Part shown: positions 1 to 10,166 of the stretch, piece by piece
Numbering within the stretch: position 1 is the stretch's first letter
Layout of the letters: each line of letters starts with the position of its first letter
Source: Pyrenula massariospora
Lineage: Eukaryota > Ascomycota > Eurotiomycetes > Pyrenulales > Pyrenulaceae
DNA: 64,000 bases
Reading direction: 5' to 3'
Assembly: GCA_021030905.1 (NCBI GenBank)
Contig: JAGFMI010000001.1
Location: 1,922,001-1,986,000 of the forward strand
The notes under the pieces: generated by a model
What the model saw: the letters and a program-made list of their open reading frames with translations, nothing else
Told to the model about the DNA's origin: nothing
Database searches by the model: none
Translations under genes and position numbers: made by a program

Positions 1-1
1 C

Positions 2-97
2 CGCTTCCCGGATTCAGATGCCAGCTCTGTCCAAAAGATCGCGCACAGGTGGCAATGGCTGTTCGAGCGGCACATGTCCAGGCTAGAGAAGTTGTGA
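2..97 (+). CDS. 3' end of an unidentified gene (partial)
   Basis: The first 96 bases read as one open frame on the plus strand that ends in TGA at 95-97. The 31 residues are rich in charged and aromatic amino acids (ending in HMSRLEKL) and look like the amphipathic C-terminus of a protein that begins left of the window. No domain can be recognised in so short a piece, so no function is given. The call rests only on frame openness and residue composition. It could be chance, because a 31-codon open stretch is not rare. Confidence 0.4.
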   Translation, partial: RFPDSDASSVQKIAHRWQWLFERHMSRLEKL

Positions 98-1216
98 TGG
101 GGAAATCGCTCGCAGTGCCGCTCCGGAACGTAGAGAGCTCTGCTGCTCTCCCGGTCGCTGTCCCATCGCTCGTAAACGGCGGGAATATTTGCCAACAATT
201 TGGACTGTGAGCATAGCTGCCTGCAGGGAGCACACAATTGATGAGGCGTTGCAAGAGAGTGGATTGACGGAGGGAGGTTAGGTAATGAAAGAGACGTGTA
301 ATGGGTTGCTGCAGACATTCAATTACGAGAAAGGGCTTTAGTCAAGCCCTGCTTTTACTGCTCTAACTTGGGCCTAACTTCTAGCTTGTAGGGAGCGTAC
401 CCAGAATGATTCACCCTTTCTAGACGAAGGTCTGTCCTGGTCTTTCCTAGGTGTCCTTTAGGTGGCTCTCATTGTGCTTAGCTTCGGTGATTATAAGTAC
501 GTCCTTGCTTTTTTTTGTTTCATCAGGTCAAGGCTGGCACAGGGTTGGTATCAGAAGTTGTGCCGGATCCGCACATTGACCAGACGGGCAGTCCTGACCA
601 TCAGATTTGCTCGACTTCTTGTACCCAGCCTCAACCGCAGACCAAGCTCATTGTAAGTGGAGTTTGAAGCGCATCTTAAGTGTCGCCGTCAGCATATTGA
701 ATTGGAAAACCAGATAAGTGCCAAACCGATGTTCAACCGGCACCACACACTTTGCCGATTATTCGTTCCTCTTTACCCCGAGCCTCTCGCCCCTTGCATG
801 TCGGCTACGTCGGTTGTCCACCTGGAGTCGCGCCGCCACGTGACTCTGAACTCCACATTTCGCTTCTCCGCCATCGCGATTCCAGAACCGATGTCGACGA
901 TGGATGATTCAACCTTCCAAGTCCGGCGCATCGCCGCCTAGAAACTGTCCGTCAGCCTGCTAGCGATGCTAGATGTCGGCCTAAGTAAACATCGTGATGA
1001 CGTCCTGTTTTCTCGTTGTGCAGAAGACCCAGGAAATTTTCTTGCCTCCCCGCTATTTTCGTGAAACCCCTCTCAATATATGGTCTCACGGCAACTATGG
1101 CAACAGGTAGGATCGTGTCGAGTAATTTTCGCTATAAAACTGCATGGCCCAAGCGACAGGCGATGTTTTCCTTTGAACCTCAGGCTTGACAGAACTTCTC
1201 TGGTATCTCTTCCACT
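98..1216. other. intergenic region upstream of the beta-glucosidase gene
   Basis: No convincing gene is seen. The short open frames here start with non-ATG codons or have low-complexity translations. The last few hundred bases are presumably the promoter and 5' UTR of the GH3 gene that starts at 1217. Confidence 0.5.
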
Positions 1217-3997
1217 ATGTCTGTCCGTTGCCTCCTTCTGTCTGCCGTAGCTTTTATTTCTTTGTCCAATGCACAAACATATGTCAACTCTTCCGGCTAC
1301 GAATCTCCTGATGTCTATCCATCTCGTACGTCGAACGCTATGCTTGCTAGGTATTAGGTACTGAGCCTCTCTAGCGAATATAACAGGAGCAGGAGGATGG
1401 ACTGCCGCTTTGGCTCGAGCACGAGATTTTGTCAAGCAGCTCACTCTCAATGAAAAAGTATACATGGTTACAGGTGTGACAGGGTGTGTTGAACGTACAT
1501 TTTTTCTTCTTCAATACTCAGTAGCTCTTAGACCATGTGTTGGCAATATCCCTCCGATTCCTCGACTTTCGTTTAACGGACTATGTCTTCAAGATGGGCC
1601 ATTGGCAATTCGTCAAGCTGTGAGTGCTCAACGCGAAAACAGAAAGTATGTAGAGTTGATTTCATTCAGGACTACGCAAGCGTCTTTTCGGCCGGGGTTT
1701 CCGTCGCTGCCAGCTGGGACAGAGATTTGGCGTATCAGCGAGGTGTTGATCTGGGCAATGAATTCAAAGGAAAGGGAGCCAATGTTGCTCTGGGTGTAAG
1801 TGGGATCTTATATTATCTACAAATCCCCCCTTTGCCCGTCTGGTTTTGCCTTTCCCACCATCAGCGCTCACATGTGCTTGCACTGATATGAGCGTGATAG
1901 CCTGTCGTGGGACCACTCGGTCGAAATGCGCTCGCTGGCAGAAATTGGGAAGGTTTCTCCCCAGATCCAATACTTACAGGAGCTTTGGTCAACGTGACTG
2001 TTTCTGGCATGCAGAGCACGGGCTTGCAAGCTTGTACAAAACACTACATCGGTGCGGTAGCTCTAAGTTTTCTGTTTGAGGCGGTAACTCACCAAATGCA
2101 GGTAATGAACAGGAGACGCAGAGAAATCCATCAACTGTTAGTGGCACCACTATCGAAGCAGTGTCTTCCAACATCGACGACAGAACCATGCATGAAGTGT
2201 ATTTGTGGCCATTTGCAGAAGCAGTGAAGGCTGGAACGGCATCTTTAATGTGCTCCTACAACAGGATCAATGGTTCATATGGCTGTCAAAATAGCAAGAC
2301 TCTGAATGGCTTGTTGAAAGAAGAGCTTGGATTTCAAGGTTACGTGATGAGTGACTGGGGAGCGACTCACTCAGGAGTTCCTGCAATATTAGCTGGTCTC
2401 GACATGGATATGTGCGCCATGGTACATTTGAGGAAGAGATCAGATGAGCTGACAGACTAACAGGCCCGGCCCGCTTGGATTTCGAACCACCTCAACGGCG
2501 AGCTTCTTCGGCGGGAACTTGACCATAGCAGTCAATAACGGAAGTGTTCCCATTTCACGACTAGACGATATGATACTGCGCGTGATGACTCCTTACTTCT
2601 ACCTAGGTCAAGATAGCTATCCAACCGTCGACCCTGACAGTGCCGCGCTCAACAATTTTGTGCCAGGCTCTTCCAATTACTCGTTTGACCTTAGCGGGCC
2701 ATCAGGTGTCGACGTTCGTGGGAACCACGCAACTCAAATTAGACAACTAGGTGCTGCTTCAGCTGTCTTGCTTAAGAATGTCAATAATACGCTTCCATTA
2801 AAGGCACCTAAGAATATTGGCGTCTTCGGCAATGATGCCGCCGATGAGTCAGATGGACTGTACAGCCCTTCAGACGTACCACAAAATCTTTTTGGTTTTA
2901 ATTTCGGCGCGCTCTACGTGGGCGGTGGCTCTGGGACCGTAAGCAAATTGAATTCTTCAGCCTAATTGATGGCTGACAGTCACCTTCAGGGACGACTTAC
3001 TTACATGGTATCTCCCCTCGAGGCTATCAAGGCCCGTGGAGCGCAGGATGGTGCTCTGGTCCAATACATCACCAACAATGCCGCGATTTCAACAGAAATA
3101 CCGTCAATACTCCCAACTCCAGAAGTTTGCCTTGTGTTCCTCAAAACCTACGTTACTGAAGGTCGGGACCGGACATCTTTTGAGGCTGACTGGAACTCAA
3201 CTGGAGTTGTCAACAGCGTCGCAGCTCGATGCTCTAATACGGTGGTTATTACACACTCCGGAGGAATCAACACAATGCCATGGGCTGACAATCCGAATGT
3301 TACCGCCATAATTGCGGCTCATCTCCCCGGCCAGGAGATTGGTAATTCAGTCGTCGATATTCTTTACGGAGCCGTCAATCCAAGCGGCAAGCTTCCGTAT
3401 ACCATTGCCTTTCAAGACTCGGACTACAATGCGCCAATTGTCAATCTCACCGGCTCAACTGATCCCAACGCATGGCAAGCCGACTTCACCGAAGGGCTTC
3501 TCATTGACTATCGCCATTTTGACTCAGCCAAAATTACACCCCGTTACGAATTTGGTTACGGCCTCTCCTACACCACTTTTTCCTTGTCAGGTCTTTCCAT
3601 CACGCCTGCTGGCTCCAACCTCACCGCTTACCCACCGCCAATCAGTGGCGACACGCCGCCAGGTGGGAACTCGGCTCTCTATGATACTATTGCGACTGCT
3701 ACGGTCACGGTCACGAACATAGGCCCTGTGGACGGTGCAACAGTGGCACAACTATATGTTGGATTTCCTCAAGACACGAGTCCCTCCGGAACGCCACCTC
3801 AAGTTTTGAGGGGCTTTGAAAAAGTGATGCTTGCTACAAACGCGAGCCAGACTGTCAGTCTGCAAGTGACGAGGAAGGATCTAAGCTTCTGGGACATAGG
3901 AGCTCAGGACTGGAAAATCCCTTCTGGGGCTTTTGATATGAGGGTTGGATTGAGTAGTAGAGATATTGTGGAGACGCAGAGTGTGAAGTTGCTGTAG
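1217..3997 (+). CDS. secreted beta-glucosidase, glycoside hydrolase family 3
   Basis: Eight exons join in frame: 1217-1325, 1387-1483, 1532-1619, 1670-1795, 1901-2051, 2102-2411, 2464-2938 and 2990-3997, giving 787 residues. The ATG at 1217 opens a signal peptide ([20 protein letters not shown]), so the enzyme should be secreted. Family-3 landmarks follow in order: a substrate-pocket segment ([12 protein letters not shown]), KHYIGNEQE, and [13 protein letters not shown], whose Asp near residue 275 is the expected nucleophile. After these come the DMDMPGP motif (completed only by removing the intron 2412-2463), the alpha/beta sandwich domain and a C-terminal fibronectin-III-like domain. Length and domain order fit fungal GH3 beta-glucosidases, which release glucose from cello-oligosaccharides and other beta-glucosides. 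Substrate preference cannot be read from sequence. Reading frames and active-site motifs are intact. Confidence 0.93.
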
Positions 3998-4378
3998 GAT
4001 ACATAGCTGAGAGTGTAGCTCGTATGTTTCGCTTTGAGGGCTTTTGAGTCACCCGTTAATGGACAGGGAATCGACAGAATTCTGATAATATCCTTATGCG
4101 AGAAAATTAGAGTTAGACATAGTATAGATCCATGGGTAATGATAACCACCCGGCGGCCACCGCTTTGGCGCCTGCCAAGCTCGGATCAACGGTCGGCTAA
4201 CCTGCAGTCTTGCAATTTTTCGTTAAAACTTAAAGAGTGATGAGGTCGACTAGAGAGCACGGGGGCATGGAGGTCGTGGGTTACTCCAAAAATTACACGA
4301 ACTAAGAAGGATGGACTATATGACTTTGTGGTAACATTGCCATGACGACGCTATGCTGACCTGAAAGCTCTGCTGAGC
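3998..4378. other. intergenic region between beta-glucosidase and polyprenyl synthase genes
   Basis: This 381 bp spacer holds the 3' UTR of the upstream gene and the promoter of the downstream gene. I see no gene or repeat. Confidence 0.5.
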
Positions 4379-5743
4379 ATGAAATATTGCCGATTGCGTT
4401 CCACAGCACTTGTGCAGGAACCGAGTATTCTTGCGCCGAGCTCCCCAATTTGCTTTCGCTGCCAAATCAGGCTCTTTCACCGGAATACACGTCTCACGCA
4501 AACGACCCGTCTTCACTTTAGGGATCAAAGACAGCAGTCCACAATAGCCGCTGCGGTCAACGCAGCTCAAAATGCCTTTTCTCAAGCCCTGCCTCGGAAA
4601 CCGTCGAGCGATGTTACAATCGACCCATTACGAACGGTGGGTAAAGAGCTGAAATTTCTCAACAAGAACATAAGACAACTCCTTGGTTCCGGTCATCCAA
4701 TCCTCGATACTGTCTCAAAATACTATACCCAAAGTGAAGGCAAACATGTCCGCCCTCTCCTCGTCCTACTCATGTCCCAAGCCACCGCTTCTGCTTCGAA
4801 GCAGACCAGGAATATATATACAGCTTCTATCGATGAGCCCTTAACATCTCCGACCGTTCTATCAGATACCAATCCTGACTCTCTTACAAACCCTATCCCC
4901 TCTACGCCCGAAGATTCGTCCTATGCCTTTCCAAATGACCCCCGTATCCTCCCCTCTCAACGCCGTCTCGCCGAAATAACGGAGCTGATCCACACCGCCT
5001 CTCTCCTCCACGACGATGTCATCGATCACAGCACGACCCGCCGCTCCCATCCGAGCGCCAACATCCAATTCGGCAACAAGATGGCCGTGCTAGCGGGCGA
5101 CTTTCTCCTTGGCCGCGCCTCCGTCGCTCTAGCCCGCCTCCGTGATCCAGAGGTCACCGAACTACTTGCGACCGTGATAGCGAACTTGGTCGAGGGGGAA
5201 TTCATGCAGCTTCGGAATACTGCACTCGACGAGAAATCCCCGATCTACAGCGAGGATGCTATTTCGTACTACCTCCAGAAAACGTACCTCAAATCCGCGT
5301 CTCTGATATCTAAATCCTGCCGCGCGGCAGCGCTTCTGGGGAGTAGTAGCCGCAACATCGTCGAAGCAGCATATGCATACGGAAAGAACCTGGGCCTCGC
5401 TTTCCAGCTGGTAGACGACATGCTAGACTACACAGTCACAGCAGGCGAGCTCGGGAAACCCGCCGGCGCGGATCTAGAACTCGGCCTGGCTACAGCGCCG
5501 TTGCTATTTGCGTGGAAGGCGAGGCCGGAATTAGGAGACCTGGTCGGGAGAAGGTTCGCCGCAGAAGGGGACGTGGAGAGGGCGAAAGAGATCGTCCTCC
5601 AGACCGACGGCTTGGAGCAGACGAGAGCTCTAGCCCAGGATTACGCGGACAAAGCCGTGCAGGCGATCAGTGGGTTTCCTGATGGCGAGGCGAAGGACGC
5701 TCTGGCGGAGATGTGCGTCAAGACGCTGAAGAGGAGGAAATAA
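4379..5743 (+). CDS. COQ1: mitochondrial polyprenyl diphosphate synthase (ubiquinone side chain)
   Basis: An intronless 454-residue protein. It carries the two aspartate-rich motifs of trans-prenyltransferases: DDVID at about residues 212-216 (within LLHDDVIDHS) and DDMLD at about 346-350 (within FQLVDDMLDYT). These bind the Mg2+-diphosphate of the allylic substrate and of isopentenyl diphosphate. The segment GKHVRPLLVLLMSQAT is the conserved first-region helix. The first 40 or so residues are Arg/Ser/Thr-rich and poor in acidic residues, as in mitochondrial presequences. An insertion of roughly 60 residues before the first Asp motif (around residues 140-185) is typical of fungal Coq1. The family makes the long isoprenoid tail of ubiquinone in the mitochondrial matrix. 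Tail length cannot be deduced. A geranylgeranyl diphosphate synthase is less likely because of the leader and the insertion. Confidence 0.9.
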   Translation: MKYCRLRSTALVQEPSILAPSSPICFRCQIRLFHRNTRLTQTTRLHFRDQRQQSTIAAAVNAAQNAFSQALPRKPSSDVTIDPLRTVGKELKFLNKNIRQLLGSGHPILDTVSKYYTQSEGKHVRPLLVLLMSQATASASKQTRNIYTASIDEPLTSPTVLSDTNPDSLTNPIPSTPEDSSYAFPNDPRILPSQRRLAEITELIHTASLLHDDVIDHSTTRRSHPSANIQFGNKMAVLAGDFLLGRASVALARLRDPEVTELLATVIANLVEGEFMQLRNTALDEKSPIYSEDAISYYLQKTYLKSASLISKSCRAAALLGSSSRNIVEAAYAYGKNLGLAFQLVDDMLDYTVTAGELGKPAGADLELGLATAPLLFAWKARPELGDLVGRRFAAEGDVERAKEIVLQTDGLEQTRALAQDYADKAVQAISGFPDGEAKDALAEMCVKTLKRRK

Positions 5744-6651
5744 TCATCAGTCCTCTCTCCATCTGCGAAAATGTATAGTCACATGCAGCTCAATTTATCG
5801 ATTTCATTCGCCTGAACCTCTCCAATTACAGACCCTGTCCATGCGATATGTCCAACTACCTATATCTCATTGCCAAACTCAAACAACTCTATTCTCTCCC
5901 CCTAGCCAAAATCTAGTAACCAAAATATCAAATCACCCTCACCCCCCCTCGGCCTCCCACCTGACCTACTTTACTATACGCATTTCCCCACAAGTACAGT
6001 CCTCCACCATCCAAGCCGCACCCCTAATCCCATCCCCCACCCACACTCCTCCCCTGCCCTTCCCTTCCCTTCAGCCCTCCCTTCCTCCCCCCTTTCCCCT
6101 ACCATGTAAACCCCCGCACGCTCCGTTTAGCGCAGCAACGAGTCTTGGATGTCAACTTTATTCCGTCCCATCTCGTTGTGGGTACTTACTCCAGGTAGTT
6201 CAACCTTGGACAGAATCAGAAACATGCAAGGGGACACTCCACTCCTATCCACTCTTATGCACCCGATCCATTCAAAAACACTTCATTAATCTGGTTTAAT
6301 CAGGTAGATACTACAGTCTATCTAGTCAGTTAGTCTTAAGAAAGGGGAAAAAGCAGGGTCCAATCTATCCATCTAAGCAGGCAAGCAGCCAGGCAAGCAG
6401 GTAGACAGCGAGTCCCTGTCCCGTCCCCAAATCCCCAACACAACACCTCTCAGTCCAGCCCAACCCATTCTCTATCCATGCCCAAGTCCTCGTTTCCTCG
6501 TCTCGTCGCCTTGCATTGCATCAGGAGTATCAAATCAAATTAGGGCTTTATCAAAAACCAGCAAACCCATACAACAAGCACCTCACCCCATCTCATCAAA
6601 CCATCAACCTCACATCTCCTCCCCCCTCACCCCCAACCTACGCCTTCAACC
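5744..6651. other. intergenic, pyrimidine-rich low-complexity region
   Basis: Downstream of COQ1 the sequence is rich in C and T runs, with a short GCAGGCAAGCAG-like repetition near 6375-6405. Open frames here translate to Pro/Ser-rich low complexity without gene-like features. The right part is probably the 3' UTR of the minus-strand App1-like gene. Confidence 0.45.
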
Positions 6652-8906
6652 CTACAGCTTCGCCCCCTCCCCCCTCTTCACCAAACTCGGCCCCCTGCTC
6701 AACCACCCAAACCTCCCTGCCCCCGCCGTCGACCCAGGCGTCGGCGTAGCCGCCAACATCTCACCCCTCTCCTCCCCCTCCTGCCCCGGCGGATTCGGCT
6801 TGGGCGGCCCATGCCCATGCCCCTCCTCGGGCGGCGGCTTCGTAGCTCTCTCCGGGGGATTGGGCTTCGATGGGGGAGGACCTCCCAAAGAAGGGGGTTG
6901 CTCCTTCGGGGGTCTAGCTGCGTCTGCTGCGAGGTTGGGTGGGTTGGGTTTTGATGGAGGGGGAGGTCCTAAGGAAGGGGGTTGCTGAGTTGGAGGTTTT
7001 GCGGCCTTATCTTCTGGTTCCGGATGGGTGGCGTGCTGGTTGGGCTCCGGTGGGCTAGGGGTGGGTGGCTTTTCAGGGATGTGGGAGGTGACTTGTTTTG
7101 TCTTCGCCTCAGCTTCGGTTGAAGGGGTCGCGTTTGGTTCGGACTTGTTGTCTGAAGAAGGTGGAGAGCGTTGTGGAGGCTCTGCGACGGCGACTCCTGG
7201 TACCGGGTGGACTTGAGGTGAGGCGGGTACGGGAGAGGATTCTTGCGGTTGGTCTTCCTTTGTCGGAGGCTCATCAACGGTGGTCTCATTTGTGGGACTA
7301 TCTTCACTGGCGGTCTCTTTTGTAGGAGCCTTCTTCTTAAATATCGATAACAGTGTGGGTGCCCTTGAAGGTTCCGGTGCTGCCGCGGGCGTTTGGGTAG
7401 GTGCCTGCTCCGTGTTGACAGGCTTGTCCTCGGCGTCCGCCTGAATCACTGCACCTTCCCCACGCGGAGGCTGCACTTCCGTCGCCAAACTATTCGCTGA
7501 TTCCCCCAAACTTGCTCTTGATGTCGTTGAGGAATGCTATTCCTGTTGATGTTCAGCTTCAGCTTCTTCCCCTGAGGCACCGCTTTGTTCGTGACCAAAG
7601 TATCTTGCAATAGCTCCCACTATACCCATGTCTACCGAGCTGACAAGATCTCTCAGATGTTCCTCTAATTCCTCCGGCCTTTCAAACGTCCTCCATATCT
7701 GTTTCGGCACTTTCCGAAATGCCTTCTCGAACCGAGCATCGTCGTTGATTTCCCCAGCCCAGGTCGTGTCGGTGACCTTGCGGACATAGATGGCTTTGAT
7801 CCACTTGGGATGGTGACGATAGGCCCGGGCGTAGACTTCGGGATCTGATTGCGTCGAGTCCCCAATACAGATCATCTTTCGATGGGGAAAACGTTTGTGA
7901 AGCTTCATGATTTCGCCAAATTTGTAAGCTCCTACCCCGATGGTTAGGCACCTCAACATGCCCTGAGGTCCTTTAAAAGTTGTTTTCCGACTTGTTAGAT
8001 TGCCCCTACCGTCGCGGAGTACCAGCTGGCCTTGAGGATAATGATCGCGTATGAAGTTGTGAAGAAACGGATAGAGATTATAGGGAGAAGCGGATAGGTA
8101 GAACCAGGCGGGGGACTTGAACTGATCATGGATCAATCTGTAGAGATCAGGCATGCCTTCTGCCGGTACTGGCACATCTGCGAGTGTTGTTCGAAGGAGA
8201 GCAAGTGGATCTAAAGTATCGGAATGCTTGACTGTGTCATCGATGTCAGATATGACAGCCCATCCATCAGGGCCAACAAATCTTGTATGACACCGGACAG
8301 GAGGATCGAAAGCAGGAAGGGTGGTTGCCTCTAGCAGTGTGCCATCGGGTAGATCGGCAGCACCAACTGTGACACGCTTGAAAATGGTCCCTGATTGATC
8401 TGTGGCAGGAAGGGATTCGGTCAAAGTCCCACCATTAGGGTTCGAAATCTGAAGATTGAGTGTGACGGCCGGAACAACAGTATCGATGAAGGGCTGAAGA
8501 CGTTTGGCAATTCGCTTCCTCGCTTCTTCATTTGGCCCCACATCGCCATCGATCCCTATATTATCTGTCACCCATGCAACAAACTCTCCAATATCAGTTC
8601 TTGCTTTCCCAAAAACGCACACGGTGTAATCTGCTTCCCAGTCAGGATCCCTTCTGCGTGAAGATGATGGTAGCCATCGCTTTTTTGCTGGCTGCCACGC
8701 AACATTGTCTAGGAGCCAGACTGTATGTTGGCTTGTATCGGCATCGTGAGAGAAAGGGTTGTGCTTTCCGAATACATGTGGTGAGAGTCGCTTGGAAATT
8801 TCCATTGTATGGCGAGGACCGGGAAGATATGGAGCTGACTTTTCGACACCATCAAAATTCGAGCGCCTGCGAGTTGCCTGCTCTGCCTTTGTTTCGACGT
8901 ATCGAA
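6652..8906 (-). CDS. App1-like phosphatidate phosphatase (DUF2183) with proline-rich tail; 5' end unresolved
   Basis: The main exon (minus strand, from about 8906 down) encodes a DUF2183/App1 catalytic domain. The HAD-type motif DIDDT lies in VISDIDDTVKHSD, followed by WFYLSASPYNLYPFL, a conserved LRD segment and CIGDSTQSDPE. These are the Mg2+-dependent phosphatase motifs, expected to dephosphorylate phosphatidate to diacylglycerol. The frame is open upstream of the ATG at 8805 to a possible splice acceptor at 8907, so the true N-terminus lies in an exon I could not place. The frame meets TAG at 7537-7539, then reopens in the same frame for 285 codons without any initiator ATG. An 84-nt intron at 7497-7580 (donor GTGCCT, acceptor TCAG, possible branch site CTCAAC) would remove the stop and fuse the two. 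The tail is Pro-rich with repeats of the form PPSLG.PPPSKPNPP, like SH3 ligands in yeast App1. Catalytic part certain; tail junction inferred. Confidence 0.75.
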
Positions 8907-10166
8907 CTAGACAGGAGATTCAATTCAGCCGTCTCATTAGACCAAAACCGCGCTCATATAATCCAAAGCGAGGTATAGGGCGCATAAATCAACATGTAGG
9001 AAGTACACAACGATTTGAGGGTGGCATACGTGAAACGCTCGTGGCCTGTGATAGACGATGGGCACAAATGGAAAATCAAGTTCGAGAACACTGTGTCGCC
9101 GAGGATATTAAACAAAAAGCTTCGGAAATCGTTCTCAGAAAGACAAAACAGCCATTCTAGCTAATAGCGGCCTCCGATATGGTCAAGGAGCTTGAGTAGG
9201 TATCCTTTGGAGACTGAGGGAAGAAAGGTGGGTGTACTGACAGTCAGGTTGAGCAGCTGGGGCTCCAGCTGCGGTTGGGGCTGCGGCTGCGGCTACCATG
9301 CTTTACCAACGAGTTGGTAGAATTTAGGATGCAAAGATGTAGTGTCTGCACTTGTGATGTAGGAGATGATACCAAAGGAATAACGCAGGTGAAAGGAATG
9401 CAAACCAGGTGACCAGAGCAAAGAAAATCTAGGCAGACAAGAAGCACGAGCTTCGAGCAAAAGGCCTGCCATGGCGTCCAAGCAGCTGGCAGTGGCAGGC
9501 GCAATACGATCTCGTCTCTGTGGAAGTGGAGGGCACGAGACGAGGTAACGAAAGAGCATCGCTGAGATGGCTGTCACGGGGAAGGGACTCATGACCGGCG
9601 CGGAAGGCGAGACGAACGCCACAACATGGGCCAAGCAGGTTGCCTAATTCCATCGAGAATGTGATAACTCAGGCCTTTGTGAGCAAAGCAGAGTCCTGTC
9701 ATTCTGCTGCGCCATTGACGAGGGTCGAGTAGATTATACGAATCAACATCAAAGGTAGAAAGGGAGAGAACACGCGCTTATTGTAGCGGGGATGCGAAGC
9801 CAGCAGATCGAGGCGGCATTTCTTCGGCAATACCATCTTAGCACTTCATGGTCGCATGAATAGCAAGAATAAGCTGGTGGATGAGAGAAAAACATCCGTT
9901 CAACATCAAGGTTAGGGAACCTGTTACCATGCTAAGTTTAGGGCTCAGACTTGTGAGACTCAAATCAATCTGAATTTTAAGCGTGCGTATCACGCCTGGG
10001 TATATTAAAAAACTTGCTCATCAAAGCCTGCCCAGGCCAAACCTTCGCCCCAGCACAATCTACCATTAATGCCAAACTCCCTGAGAACCTGTTATGCAAC
10101 GTGCCATGTTCATCAAGCTCATAACTCATTCACTCTCATCATATCCACCAACTGCCTCATCACTGG
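8907..10166. other. intergenic region; may hold upstream exons of the App1-like gene
   Basis: The App1-like gene must start within roughly the first 400-700 bp here. A minus-strand ATG at 9299 opens an Ala/Pro-rich stretch (MVAAAAAPTAAGAPAAQPD), but I found no splice combination that joins it in frame to 8906. The rest looks like 3' UTR and spacer for the coiled-coil gene whose stop lies at 10167. Confidence 0.35.

Noticed and set aside
462-941. Two consecutive plus-strand open frames upstream of the beta-glucosidase gene
   Set aside because: One starts with a non-ATG codon, the translations lack conserved features, and they lie where a promoter and 5' UTR are expected.
1217-5743. A terpene biosynthetic cluster suggested by the polyprenyl synthase
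   Set aside because: The synthase has a mitochondrial leader and Coq1-type insertion, and no cyclase, P450 or transporter lies nearby.
6800-7325. Gly-rich plus-strand frames over the proline-rich region
   Set aside because: They are the antisense of the repeated Pro codons of the App1-like gene tail.
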